A DNA stretch of 64,000 nucleotides, from the NCBI RefSeq assembly GCF_000002985.6, contig NC_003279.8, forward strand, positions 9,548,001 through 9,612,000, read 5' to 3'. Below, in pieces: positions 45,073 through 58,261 of this stretch. The notes under the pieces were generated by a model. That model made no database searches. It saw nothing but the letters and a program-made list of their open reading frames with translations, and was not told where the DNA came from. Source of the DNA: Caenorhabditis elegans. Taxonomy: Eukaryota > Nematoda > Chromadorea > Rhabditida > Rhabditidae. The position numbers and the translations under genes are program-made. Numbering within the stretch: the stretch's first letter is position 1; each line of letters starts with the position of its first letter.

Positions 45073-47668
45073 ATCTGCAAGTTATAAAACAACTGGAAAA
45101 CTGAATATTGCTCTTTGAGCCGCTTCTTTTATAGTTTCATCTTCTCAAAACATTGGACGAAAATTTGATTGAATTCGTCATTTTTAATTCATTTTTTTAT
45201 ATTTCTTTTTACCATATATTATTTTTGAAAGAACAAAAAACCCTTGGCGATGTTGTTATTGTACCATTTCGAAAACTTTTTTTGGTGATGTTGGAAAAGG
45301 GCAAACAAAGGTAGTGTATATTGTCATGAAAGCATGAATGAGTTTTAAAAAAGAAAATTTAAATCAAAACTACTAATAACTGAAAAAGTTGACGATCAAC
45401 CTACAAAAAACTCCCAACCTCAAAGTTGATCACAGTGTACCAGCTATTTCAAACGTTCGTCTGTTCCTTTTGTGATGCCTGTCGTCCAATTTAAAAATTG
45501 TTGTAGTTAAAATAAGAAAAAGTTCATGATATGAAGTTGCATTCAAAAGTAACAAATTTTTTAAAAAATTTTCTAGCTGTTTTGATTCCAAGTTTTCATT
45601 TCAGTCTATTTTCCGTCAAATTCGATAAGAATTTTCAGAATGTTAACATATCCCCATGCAGCTTCAAAGTTATGAAAAGTGTGAATACCTTTTTTTGGAA
45701 CAATTTAGTACTTTTTTGAACATAATTCCCAGATTTTTTTTGCTTGAAAGTTCTACTGCTTAACCTAAATACGGAAAATTCCTACATATCAAATCTATTC
45801 GAAAAGTTTGCTCAAACTCGAAAAGTTTGACTTAACTTGTGTTTTAAAACAATCCCAGAAAAAGTTGATAATTTGCATACGATAATTTCAAAAAACATTG
45901 GATGTAATCAAATGCTTTAAATTTTATCTTGAAAGCCTTCGAAAGCAGAAAGAATGCAATAAAGAAGAAGTTAGAAGTTTAGGAAAAAATGAAAACCAGA
46001 TTTATGATCAGGGTTGAAAAACTACCATAGACTTTCAGTTAGAAAACATTTAACACGCTTTTTTGCTGGAAATTGAATTATTTTCTTCTTTCACAGCTTT
46101 GATCCATTTTTGTTAATATTTTTCTGATTCTTGATCGTTGAAGATATTGTGTTTTTTTTTTGTTTATTTCTTACATCTCAACCACAATTTATAAATGCGA
46201 AACAATTGACGGATTGGGGGAGAAATAAAAATAAAAAAATACATAATTGAATGTGAACATACATACAAATCTCCAAAGAAAGTGGAATTCTAACTGATAC
46301 ATTTCCGAAGGAAATCCCATTTTAAGTTGTCGCTGAAGACATTGAAAGCCATAATACGGTCTATAACCAAGTGACAAGATGGACAGAAAATGAGGAATTT
46401 GGATGGAAAGATTATGAACAAAGATATTAAATATTTTGAAAAGTAAAGAACAACTATGAAGTGGGTAGGATTAACTAAACGAAGATTTAAAATTACGGTT
46501 CGAGCTCTCAATACAGCGAATGAATTTGTGCGTAGAATATGGTGCAAAAGTTACGGACTCAATGCATCACATTTCACGCTCATAGTTTCAAAATTGTCTT
46601 GCCATCGTGATTGGGAAATCAGAATATGCTGAAAACATTCCAATCACGGACTTCGTTGGCATTTGAAAGTGGTAGGACGATCATGCCTCAATTCATGCAG
46701 CCCATGTACTCCCCGAGAAGAGTCTTTTAATTATTGCCAAAAACGTTCAATTTGTGACCATTTTTCGAATGGTGAATTGCCAACTCAAATGTTAAATACA
46801 AAAAGAATCGATGAAAATGGTCCAAAATTGAGGATTTTAGTCGAAAAATTAAAATCGTATCCTGGAGTAGCCCACGAGTTGCGTAAATCGACGCATGGCC
46901 GTGCAAGAGGTTTTTAGGCCATTTTCCATTTACAAATTAGGGGAAAAGCACAAAGAGAAGAAAAGGAAAGGATAAATGGAGATGAGGTAGTTCGAGATAT
47001 TGAATTATGGAAAGATAAAGAACATGTACTTGTGCACAGAATCGTGAACAATTTCTCTCCTAAACATGTAAATATACATAGACAATTTTGGATAGGAACA
47101 AGGAAGAAACAATAAAGAACATATAAGTTGCGACGACACAAACCTGAAAAATCATCGGATAATTTTTCACAGATAGTTTGAATGTCAAAAAAATCCCATT
47201 GTGTGCTCATGGGATTTCCAACTTGGTACAATTGACGGGTAAAAAGAATCAAAATAAAACAAGGCAAAAAAGAAAAAAAAAGAAAGAATGGGTTTGCGGT
47301 CCATTGAAGCCGCTGAGGTAGAACATTGCATAGTTGGGTCTACTGTACTATCAGAAATTCGCATGGCTTAGGAAACGAGACATTTTCTAAGCCACGACCT
47401 TTTCCTGGCAGTGCAGTCAGAGGGGAATAAAGTTGTGCATAAAATCATATGCTCATAATATTTTCGTCGCATATCAATGAAATTCAATTCAATTAAATTG
47501 AGTAACGAACGCTCCAAATACGAGGTAGAATTATAGTCATACATAGAGATGTCTAGAAAGGAAGATAGAGATTCTAAGAGTTTTCGATGGGTTCAGAGGT
47601 AGAGAGTGAGTGAGAAAGAGAGAGAGAGAGAGAAATTGATACAGTAGAACAACTGGAACAAAATGTGA
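45073..47668. other. 2.6 kb intergenic region
   Basis: Between the TIL gene's promoter side and the 3' end of the Headcase homologue. AT-rich, with a (GA)n run near 47615-47640. The plus-strand frame 46663-46917 (84 aa) ends in a plausible basic stretch (GVAHELRKSTHGRARGF) but has no promoter, splice or family support. Nothing else is convincing. Confidence 0.35.
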
Positions 47669-50600
47669 TTATTCGCAGAATGAGGGACCACGTGCCACGT
47701 GGCAGGTTTTGATATCACGAACTAGATGAAAATTTGAGACTCCACACGATTGGCATGCCATTTGTTCATTGATGGTAGCGTAATTTCCCTGAAAATTAAA
47801 AATTGAATTTTCTGATTTGTTGTAATTAGACATTCCAAATTCGTCCAGGCCTTACTCGCCCCTACCACTATCACTTTTTCCTGGAGCTGGGCGATAAAGG
47901 GGGACGGGTCGCGCGCTGTGCAAGTTTTGTACTATTTATTCTCAATGCTCTTACATTAGCAAGTTGAGTTGCCAATTGATCACGAACTCCAAGAGATTGC
48001 CTGCAAGATTGACAGACAACAGGACAGCAGCGACCGGAAGATACTGAAAATTGTATGAAATTGTATTGGATTAACACCTGTACTTGTGATAAGTTTTAAA
48101 CAAAATTTTTTGTTAAAAATATGAACGAATGTTGATTACTGGTATATTTTTCCTAGATAAAATTAATTATTCGTACTAGAAGCATTCTATGAAAAACAAA
48201 GTTTTTTTTTTTGCTCAAATACCAACTATATAATTTCCTTTTACTAGAAAAACAACCTACCAATATCATAATAGTAGAGAGTTCCCAAAACAAATGATTT
48301 TCCATCAAACCATTCATCTTTTCCACAGTTTTTACATGACCAATCAGACCAGAGACATCTTGCACATAGTTGTTGTAGGTAGAAGCGACGTCCGTCCAAT
48401 GAAATTTCAGTTTTTGGTCCAAATTGAGAAACTGGTGAGATGTAGAAGACACCGTCAATCAGTGGATACTTGTCGTATACCTACATAAAGAATAACAAAT
48501 TTATACTAGATTTTCTTTAAAGGTGGAGTAGCGCCAGTGAGAATTTTGTCTAAATACACCTATAATGACCCAGCACCACCGAATATCTTAACAAAACATT
48601 CCAAAAAGTTTCAAATTTTCCATAATGTCATCTCAAAGTTTTCTACCTTTAAACAGCATCACACAAGGCCTTTATAAAATTCAGCAAACTTTTTTCTCCA
48701 AAAATCTTTAAAATTTACTTTTAACAACATAACATTTGCTCAGAATCTTCAATTATAAAAATAAGATTTTTTTATTGAACGAACCTTTAGCTCATCCTTG
48801 CATTGAACGCATGGAATTGCTCTGAGATTATGTGCTCCAAGTGACTTCAACAGACACAAACGAACATCATCACCTCCCTGCGGACAATCATCTTCCATTT
48901 TGATATGTATTCCATTGAATTTAGATCTTGGTATTACTGATAACAAATTGTTATAATCTGATCGTTTATGAAATACACTTCCATTTACTCGGACTGTCTC
49001 ATCTTCAAAATAGTACTGACGATCTACATTAATTCGTAGAATCTGGAAATAAAATTAAATTTCTGTGTGTGTCGGAATGTTTCTAACCTCTGGATCAATA
49101 CAACATCTCAATTCGAATTGTGGTCCCATGTCTCTTTTCGGCCATCGTTTGTCCGATCGATTTGACATAAGCGTATTCGATCGTTTTCGGAAGTCATCTG
49201 AGATTTTGAAGAAGTTTATAAAGTGGTTCTATTCGATTTTGATATTGTTTTCTTTGACACGTCATAAATTATTTAATTCAAAATTCAATTGAGCTGCTCT
49301 TGGAAAGTAACTTCCCGAAAATCACAAATTTTTTGGAGTGGGAAAATGATTCCAAGAAAATTAAAAAGGTACGTCATAGCTGAAAATCCTCACTTCCTGG
49401 TTATTGAGAAAAAACAAAATTAGGGTAAGAACAGTTCTTTGAAAATTATAGAAATGAAGGAGAGCAACTTTTGAATGCCTATTTACAACAAATCAGAGAA
49501 AAAAAATTCTGGCAAAAAGCCTGAAAACCTATTGTTCTTTAAAAAATAGCAAAAAGGCTTCAAAGAAGTTGCCAGAGTTGGATGGAAATATGTCAATATT
49601 TTTTTAAGAAGTTTCAAATTTTTGGTAAGAAAGAGTCAACTTTTCGCAAATTTCGGCAACTTTTTCCCAAGTTCGCAAGGTGCTGCCAGGAAACTTCCAA
49701 ACCTTGTCAGGGAGTTTCCAAATAATTTTCGGGTTGGCAAAGTTTAAGAAAAACTTTTTGGACTTAAAAAATGTGTGCACTTATTAAGAAACGCTCTCTT
49801 ATGACTTATCAATTAGTAGATCTAACATAACAAGTGTTCATTTCATTATAATGTTAATAACTCATTTTACTAGACTTCTAGAATGTCACAGAAAGATCTT
49901 TGAAATTACTTTCTGAAAAGTTAGATCAGTTGCAATGTTGTCAAATATTTGAAATGAGATATCAAAATAGAATAGTTAGGTGCAAGACTAATAGAAAAAG
50001 CGGTTGGAGAACTGCGAAACTTTAATACAATGATATATGGCATTTGATTTAATTCAGGATTACGGTAGGTTCTAAGTAATATTTTAAACTTTAAAATGAC
50101 CATTCTATTTCATTCTTACAGTTTTGTTGTTGATTGGCAGCTGTTGCAGCTGCAAGTAAAGTCGGTTTCAAAAGCATCAGCTGAGAATCGTAGTTGTCGT
50201 CGTCGGGTTCTGGTCTTTCGAACACAACAACATGCCTCCCCCAGTATTTTTCTCCTCTACCCCCAGTTCCTCTATTGCTATTCCCAGAGAAAGAGGCGGG
50301 CCAGACAGTGGTGTGCTGCAAGCTTCTCTCTGCCCACCCCGTCCGTTCCAAGCAGACGAACATGTATTGGTGAGTGAGGGTGGCCAAACAGAAATCAAGT
50401 TGAACCAAGAGAAGAGTCACTTGGAGAAGAGAGAGAGTGCATTGGAAATTCAGAGATGGAAGAGATGCAGCGAATATTTTTATTTACGTAAACAACGGAA
50501 CGTGCCGCGCCGTTCCCATTGGTGGGTGCCGCGCGGCGCCACGCGGTACGGCCACAAACATGTAAACATTTGTGTGTGCCTGCCATGAAATTGTACTAGT

Positions 50601-53015
50601 CTAGACAGATTAGAGAGAGAACGGAAGTCTTAGATAGCACTTGTTGATATGAAAAGTAATAGATGAAGCGTCTATTTTTAGATTTTCTGAACATATTTCA
50701 AAATGTAACTTTCAAAAGTTTGTTCAAAAATATTTTTCAACTAATTGTAAAACTTGAAAAATGTCCGATTAATCATCCCTGAGCAAAACACACCAGGAAA
50801 TAAAATTTAAAAAAACCGTTAGGCTCAGACAGAAAAAGGAAAACACAGAAAAAACACTATGAGTCAGAAGATATTTGCAATAAGAGTGTCGCTTTTTTGG
50901 AAGAGAATCAAAATTTTTTCATTATCGTAAAATAGCTGGACATTTAAAATGTTGTGTTTTCTTTTTAAAAGTTGAAAATACCAAGATTTCCAAAAAATTT
51001 CCAAAAAATTGTGATTTTTCATAAATATCTAGTTTTCCGGTTTAAAAAATTCAGATTTTTTTCTCATTTTTTATAATTTTTTGAATTTTAAATTTTAAAA
51101 TTTCTGAAAATTCCAAAAAGTCGAAAAGATTGAAAAAAAACACATATGTACAAATCTGGTAGTTTTCTTCCGATTGAAAAATCACAATTTTTCAGATTTT
51201 TAAACCTTAAATTTTCTCTGTAAGATACATATTTTTTCAACTTAAATTCTTTTTTTTTTTGTTAATTTTTCGAGCATTTTTTTCCAGTTCTGGAAATAGA
51301 AATTCCCGGGTGCCAACAAGAATTTACCCGATTTGCTGAAGAGAAACATTTTTTCTTCACTTTCATTTTCATCTCTATGATTCATAATCCCTGTGTCTTC
51401 TAGACTTTCATAGAAAAAGCTCATCAGATGAGCATTAATAATGAGTCAGCTCTGTGCCCCTTTTCAAAAAAGAAAGTTCTCCAAAAAAAATTAGACGCAG
51501 AGAAAAGTGTTCTAACCAGAAAGTAAATGCATAGTTAGCTGGGAAGACCCGGACAGAGAGAAAAACTTGTTTATTGTTGGTGTTCGCGTCCGCATTTGCA
51601 TCCGCGAACACCCTATAGAAGTGAAAGATCCTCCATACATCAACAAAAACATTTGAAAATTACTTGTTTTGAAGTATCGAACCAGTTTGTTGCTGAAGTG
51701 TACAGGGAAAAGACAAGGTGTAAAATGGTACAAAATCTAAAGATGTAGTAGTGTTAGTGATTCTGTCAGAATTTACTCAAAACGGTATAAAATAGTTCAA
51801 AATTACCGAATATCATAATGAAACAAAAATTAATTTCAAAATTTAGAAAATCTTTAACTGCCTTTTAAAATTGAAATTTGAAGCTCTAAAATGTTTAAGT
51901 ACAAATAATTTTTTGAATATAAAACTCAGCGAAAAATTCAGCAGACAAAACATAAATGGCAGAAACTAAAAAAATTGTCACTTTTCCAAAAGTACAATTT
52001 TTCAAAAAAGGAACACTTGTAGATTTGCGAAATTTTCTGTAGATTTAATGGGTCATGTGTAAATTCACGACATTATTTTTGTAGATTTACGATGATATCT
52101 CTGGAGTTGAAACGTTGTCTGAATTTACAAAATTTTCTGAGTTTACAAAAATTCGGAAAAAAGGTAAGTTAAAGTTGGAAACAGTACACAAATCAAGTGG
52201 TATCATTAATTTTTCATCACGGCAAGATTTATCCAAGTAAATCTATAAGGCTTGAATCATGTGTTCCGAAAACATGTACGACTTTAAATGGGCTTCCCTA
52301 TACATTTATGACGTGACAAAATGTTAGAAATTTTAAGACAAAAAAATGTTTCTTTTCAATAATTTTTCGGACGTGCTCTCTAAACTAAGAGGATGCCAAA
52401 TGGGTCAATTCTATCCTATAAACAAAAAGTATAATCTGAAAAAATTAAAAACCTGATTGAAAATTGTACTGATGATTCGGATGTCGGTAGTAATAATTTG
52501 GAGAAAACGATGAAGGTTTTGGCTGAAAATAAGCAGTCGTCGTCATTCGGCTGTAGTTTTGTTGAGTTGGTGTCGTTGCTCCAGATCGTGTCGGTGTTGA
52601 GCAAGTCGATGAGTCGGATTCTAAGATGACGTGGCAGTTGAAGAATGAAGTGAGAGAAAACGACGAAGACGACGATGAGAGATACCTGACATGACGGAGC
52701 TAGTTCCTGGATGATTGAATCGAGCAAATACAGGAAGACGTCCGACGGGAGATGATGATGATGATGACGAAGAAGATGTTGAAGGTGGTGTACCTAATAA
52801 TGGAAGAAAGTGGAAAAAACTGTTTCTATTAGCATTCAAAAGGATAGAGAAGGAGAGCATGCACCGAGAGATAAAGCACTTTTTGAAAAGTTTCATATTC
52901 AAAATATTAAAAAAAAAAACTCACCAAATGATTTTTTTCGATCTCTAAACGGATACATCTGATGTTGTGGGTGATGTCCTCCATTATTTCCACTACATTG
53001 TGATTCCATTAACAT
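47669..53015 (-). CDS. Headcase (HECA) homologue
   Basis: Exons 52925-53015, 52686-52793, 52453-52620, 49088-49197, 48785-49042, 48261-48480, 47955-48043, 47669-47788 (1164 nt, 387 aa). The start follows a TGTTTACAG acceptor. The N-terminus is low-complexity (a Ser9 run, then SSSTFSPNYYY-like Ser/Tyr sequence). The conserved part has paired Cys: QFELRCCIDPE, PCVQCKDELK, then YPLIDGVFYISP, LDGRRFYLQQLCARCLW, GKSFVLGTLYYYDI, GRCCPVVCQSC, and MACQSCGVSNFHLV. These boxes, and their order, match Headcase/HECA, a conserved regulator of growth and of imaginal-cell fate in flies. The cysteines probably bind zinc. A 3.2-kb intron separates the low-complexity exons from the conserved ones. Confidence 0.82.
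48518..48640. repeat. dispersed GGAGTAGCGCCAGT-type repeat fragment
   Basis: TTTAAAGGTGGAGTAGCGCC and what follows match a common C. elegans dispersed repeat. Related degraded copies lie at 9678-9760, 19400-19560 and 51735-51830. In an intron of the Headcase homologue. Confidence 0.5.
50120..50177 (-). other. candidate alternative first exon of the Headcase homologue
   Basis: Inside the 3.2-kb intron, ATG 50177 opens a frame (MLLKPTLLAAATAANQQQN) that runs to the donor ACT|GTAAGA at 50120 in phase 1. The next exon (49197) needs phase 1, so the join reads NQQQN-Y-DFRKRSN in frame. The block upstream (50180-50580) is the most GC-rich of the neighbourhood, as expected of a promoter. Inference from phase only. 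Confidence 0.4.
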
Positions 53016-56000
53016 TGTGATGATTATAACAGTCTGTAAACACATGTTTCAAGGAAATTCCGAGAAAGAAAAATAGTACATATGCACATTCAATTTTCAG
53101 AACGTAAACCCTTATTTTAAAGCCAATGTTTTAAAATTTAACACGGAGAATTACTTATTATGGCACATCTACTCTACTTTTAGAGAATGTTACTATACTA
53201 CAGTCTTCATTTGAGAATTCTAGATTTGTGGCAAGAGTATGCTTAATTTTTCCATGAGAGTATTCAAATGTATTTTATTTTAATTCTGAAAGTATTGATT
53301 TTTCATACAATTGTAAGATATTTCAAAAAGACATACCCGATATTGAAGTGTACAAAACTTGAATCACTCCGATGAAGATTCTGAAAAAACCCCCTATTCT
53401 TAATAAAGAAAACTGTAAGAACACCTAAGATAATCAGATGAGGTTAATCAAATTCTGATGACGTGGATAGTATGTGTCAAAAAATGTTTGATATCAGAAA
53501 AATAAATGATCTTTGAAAATGTATTTCTACGGATTTTCGAGATTTTGAGAATAAAGATTAAGGTTTAGGGGGATTCGAATGACGTCAATGATTCATTTGA
53601 TCTTTTATAAAATTTTTTGGACACTTTTTAATCTTTCGATTCTAATCACATGAAACTTTAAAACATTAATATATCCAAAGAGGTGCAGGACAAAATGTTG
53701 TTTCGAAGAAATGTTAACAGGGGTAGAGGAGAACCAATCAGAGTGCGTACAAGACGAAGAGACGCAGATAGAGAAAAATGAGCATGAGAAGATGTAGCGG
53801 TCATTGAGCAGAAAAAAAGAAGAAAAAGAAGAGATATGTACTTTAAAATGAATCAAGTGGAAGTGTCCTAATTCAAGAAAATTATGATGTTGATTTTTGG
53901 AAAAATCAATTCTAGGGAAACGGGATTTTATAGACTTGGGATTTTCTGAAACTTTTAAAAAAAAATGTATTCGAAAATAAGCAACGGCACTTTTTTGCCC
54001 AACAGCAACACTGTGGCACTATTCGAGGTCTTTTTCAAGCACTTAAACAAAATTAATTGCTATTTTTTGATGTAACAAACATTTTTCCACATTCATATAA
54101 TATCAATTTTAGATTCATAAAAGTGAATTATCTTAATGAAATAGGAAGAATTGTACGTTGGCCTAAAAACTGTACCTGGATAATTCAAATTTTAACTTAC
54201 TCTATCCAAAAATAGCAAAAGAATACCATGCCCTAGTTGCAAAGTTTGGAAGACGATCCCAGCATTGTAGGCGTGGTTAATCTTTTCCATACGTAGCTGG
54301 CCGATTTATGGCATTTATTTTAATGAATTTTGACAAAAACCTAAACTGGCAGCCGTATTGACTGGGGGTTTTCAGTCAGTGACGGAGTATGAGAGATAAG
54401 TCATCGAGTTACGAGAAAGCAGATAATGATAGGTTTCAATTGAAAATGAGATGGAAACGTACTGCGTGGTTTAAATATATTTTTTCAAAATAATAGCTTG
54501 AAAGCTTTTAAGAAGAAACTTTTTGAAAGTCTTATGATAAAATGAAATATAGACATAGAGTTGCGCCAAACACCTCATTTGAATTCATTTGAATTACCGC
54601 GATTTTGTCTCTAAACCCTGCCGATTTTTTGGTGCCACGAACAGATTTTTTCTTAAAACTCGAAGCATGTTTGACACATTATAGATCCTATGAATATATT
54701 TTATTTACAGTTTTTGAAGGATATTAGTCTTGAAAAGCTGTTCACATGTTTTAAAAGTCAATTAGGAAAAAACCAATTTTTTGATTTCTAAATCCAAAAT
54801 TCACAGCAGGTTATCTACAGAAAAGAAAAAGTTAAAAACAATGTGAACAAGTTTATTACCTGGTTGTAATTCTCTTGTCTGCACCTCTGTCAATATGATC
54901 TACACATTTGATGTAGTAGACTGATAACTGTTAGACCAGTATTTCATAGTTTTTGGTTTTCACTACTATGGCACAGGTGAATAACAATTTTGAATCGAAT
55001 TCGAAAACTATTTGTTTTGAATGAAAGTTGGAAATATTTTTCAAAATGAATACGATGTAATCAGTAATGGTTTTGGATCACAAAAAAGTTCAACAGTTTC
55101 GTGAAATGGCTCCGTTAGGCTCTCTTCAAGGGCGCTTCTCATGCCCGTCCGCTTCTCGATCGGAAATCGCCTTGTAAAAATGTAATTTAATAAATATAGC
55201 AAGTTTCCTTATTAAATCAGATGGTTTCATTCCCAAAATGTGTTTATTCAGACTTTTTCAGTCGGACCACTCTTTCCACTAACTTTTTTTTATCGTTTTC
55301 TTTCAGTACTTCAGGTACACTCCGAAGTGAAATTTTAGTTAATTGTCTCTCCAGCCACCTTTCCAATATTTCTTGTCCTTACTTTTCCTATGTGTTTTGT
55401 CTGTTTTCGTCAGAACACTCTCACCCACGGCGAACAAAATAGAAAAAAGGAAAGTGAACGTTGAGAGATGAATGAAGGGGAAAAAATAAAATAAAAAACA
55501 AATGGATATAGTGTGGAAGACTGAGAGATGGACAAGAAAAATAGAAAACGGAGCATGCAATCAGCCTTTCTGACTGAAAATAAATAGTACGAAAACGAGA
55601 GAGACGTAGTGAAACTAGTTGGCAGATTCGACAGAATCCCTTGCCTAGAGAGGTTGTTTTTTGCTTCTTTTTTCAGCGTTCAATTTTCAGAGTTATATTT
55701 TATGTGAAAGGGGACTGCAATTTTATGTAATTGAAATTATCTTTTTTTCAGATTTCAGATTCTCATGATTGTTGAAACAGTTTTCGTACTTATGTACTCT
55801 TTAAAAAATATTTATGATAACATAAAGTTATAGAACATTCACAGTGATAAGAAAGAACATCTGAAACAAACAAAATTAAAAGAAGGAAACACATTTCTGA
55901 AAAATACAATGTTACGAAATCAGTATTTCAAAACTACAAACTTTCTAATTAATTTATATCTGAAGCTGAGAAAAAAATACATGGATGCGAAATTTTGCCA

Positions 56001-56756
56001 TTTACGGTACATGACCCGGTCTCGACATGACCGAAAGAAAAAAATTTGGCTAAATTCTAGATATTTGTTATTTTAAAGAATAAATGCATAACTTTTTACA
56101 TGTAAAACTGTACATAATAGATAAATTGATAATTCGAAGTTGAGTAAATTGAAAAATAAATACAAAAAGAACCAGAAAAAATTGTCCAAATCACTAAATG
56201 TAGCCAAAAATGCACACTTCTCATCAAGGAGTTAACGAAATTCGTAAATCGAAAAACATATGGATGCGTTAGAGATTTCACTGTCATTTTGATATTTTAA
56301 AGTATTTGCGAGTTTGGACTGAACAAATGTTTTACAGTCTCTGATAGTTTTGCAAAATTTCCAAAAATCACTTTGCCTTCATAATCTTAATCACCATAAT
56401 TATACCGTAATCTATAGAAATTGATCATAAATGAACAATTCAAAATCATGACCAAAACACAAAGAAACATAGAAACAAAATGAGGAAAAAAAAAGAATTT
56501 TCGAGTATGTCGTTTTTTTTCCACTGACTGGGAATGCCCTTCTTGTTTATCTCGGTATGACAGCCCCGACGGCGGCATCGAATTGGACGCAAAAGTGCAT
56601 TGTGAACAACAAGTTGATGTAAGAGTTCTTGGAAAAAAAGCATAGAACACAAAGAGAGAATATTCTAGATAAGAAATTTGAGATTTCATATGAGAAAGTC
56701 TTTTTCTGGGAAAGCAGATTTCTGAGAAAAATAGATTATACCTGTAGACCACTCAA
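53016..56756. other. 3.7 kb intergenic region
   Basis: Promoter side of the Headcase homologue. AT-rich with scattered open frames lacking start or splice context (53605-53856, 55221-55560, 56096-56752). A dispersed repeat fragment (CATGACCCGGTCTCGACATG) lies near 56005. I see no gene. Confidence 0.4.
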
Positions 56757-57188
56757 ATTAAACAATATACTCTTTATCGGATCAATTATTCTCACGTAAC
56801 ACAAAGAGGAGGATGTACCTTGGAGCAGCTCAAGGACTCCAATATCTTCACGCCAATTCATCGTGATATTGCAGCTCGCAATTGTCTGTATTCAAATGAT
56901 AAAGTGGTGAAGCTCTCAGATTTTGGAATTACTGTAACTAGAAATCAATACAAACTCTGCGCAGCTCCGAAGCTTCCGATCAAATGGCTTGCACCTGATA
57001 CCGTCAAAACTCGATTCTTCACTCCGAAGACTGATATCTACAGCTATGAAGTCACGTGCTTCGAGATATTCTCAAATGGACAAGGCCCATGGGATGGTGT
57101 CACGAATACGGTTACGAAAAATAATGTGGTCAACGAAATAAACTTGGTTATTCCTGAATCCTCTCCAGATAAATTTCGAAAAAACTAA
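56757..57188 (+). pseudogene. truncated Fes/Fer-type tyrosine kinase pseudogene
   Basis: Only the middle of a kinase domain remains. One frame reads MYLGAAQGLQYLHAN (helix before the catalytic loop). A frameshift near 56862 moves to a second frame with PIHRDIAARNC (catalytic loop), KLSDFGITVTR (DFG), LPIKWLAPDTVKTRFFTPK (activation segment end) and IYSYEVTCFEIFSNG. The N-lobe with the Gly loop and Lys is absent, and the C-lobe stops early at PDKFRKN. HRDIAARN and the WLAP box point to the large nematode Fes/Fer-like family. Non-functional as a kinase. Confidence 0.75.
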
Positions 57189-57270
57189 TTTTTAGTGGTA
57201 CGGTAGCTGAAAAGTTTATCGTCATTGAAGAAACAGTTTAAATTTTCGGGATTGTCTCAGAACAAAATTG

Positions 57271-57612
57271 ACTATTACGGGAACACAAAATTCTGAGAAT
57301 GCGTATTGCACAATATATTATAAATATCTCGTAGCGCAAATTACAGTAATTTTTTAAATGACTACTGTAATGCTTGTGTCGATTTACAGGCTCGATTTTT
57401 GAAATAAATTTCTTTTCGAATAGTGACAACTATATTTTGTAATTTTTAAGTTTTCTTCTAATATCTTATCGATAAATAAATGATGCCCGTAAATCGACAC
57501 GAGCGCTACAGCAGTCATTTAAAGAATTACTGTAGTTTTCGCTACGAGATATTTTGCGCGTCAAGTATGTTGTTCAATACGCATTCTCAGAGTTTTGTGT
57601 TCCCGTAATAGT
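57271..57612. repeat. palindromic repeat element
   Basis: The left end ACTATTACGGGAACACAAAA mirrors the right end TTTTGTGTTCCCGTAATAGT. Inner matches include TCTGAGAATGCGTATTG, ATCTCGTAGCG and AAATGACTACTGTA. About 340 bp with no coding capacity. It is a common C. elegans foldback type, found between the kinase relic and tRNA-Ser. Confidence 0.8.
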
Positions 57613-57755
57613 TAAACGAACTTAGTTAGACAACTGTGTCGTCATTTTTATTTCCCTACCGCTCGCGAGTGCACACGGACGCAGAAACTTGTCGTATTCT
57701 CCTCCACTCTTATACATACCTCTCTTGTTGGGAAAAAAGAACACGGCGGTTTCGT

Positions 57756-57837
57756 GCAGCGATGTCCGAGTGGTTAAGGAGTTGGACTTGAAATCCAATG
57801 GGCTTTGCCCGCGTAGGTTCGAACCCTGCTCGCTGCG
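57756..57837 (+). tRNA. tRNA-Ser(UGA)
   Basis: 82 nt. Acceptor GCAGCGA/TCGCTGC, discriminator G, anticodon stem TTGGA/TCCAA with loop CTTGAAA (anticodon TGA), variable arm TGGGCTTTGCCCGC, T arm GTAGG TTCGAAC CCTGC. A long variable arm and the UGA anticodon fit serine. TTTTGCTTTT follows as terminator. Intact A and B boxes. Confidence 0.95.
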
Positions 57838-58261
57838 AAGTTTTGCTTTTGTCATGTTATATTCTTATCAGCAGTGGCGAGAAGTGGCACATGCCAGTCT
57901 TTGTGCTTTTTCCGATGTTCTTCGAGTCAATAGACTGAGAGGTATGTTGTTTTTTGTTCATTTCCACATCAAGTTGAACGATAAAAATGAAAAATGAATT
58001 CAGTTGGATTTCCGTTTCCTCCAAGCTCTTGGTCAGAGACTTGAGAAAGAGAGAAAAATGAAATTGAGAAAAGTGAAAGGATATCTTTGCGGAATTCCCG
58101 GGTAAAAGAGCACATCACACTGATTTTTTGTTTGAGTTGAGCCGCCCGGTTGACAAAAGACCTAGAACCTAGTTAACTTTGTTAGAAACTTGTATGAAAT
58201 TGATCAGTTCTGCATAACATTTATTTCGATTGTTAACTTAAAAATGTTTTAGATTTGAAAA
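57838..58261. other. spacer between tRNA-Ser and aqp-9
   Basis: 424 bp that serves as the aqp-9 promoter region. No separate gene; the frame through the tRNA is spurious. Confidence 0.4.

Noticed and set aside
46663-46917. 84-codon plus frame as a gene
   Set aside because: Its end looks somewhat protein-like, but there is no start context, splice site or recognised domain. Reported only as part of the intergenic note.
50091-50588. Overlapping frames on both strands in the GC-rich block
   Set aside because: GC-rich DNA lowers stop frequency. Only the short 50120-50177 piece has a useful donor and phase.
56387-56752. 121-codon minus frame upstream of the kinase relic
   Set aside because: Phe/Ser/Cys-rich translation of AT-rich noncoding DNA, with no motif or splice support.
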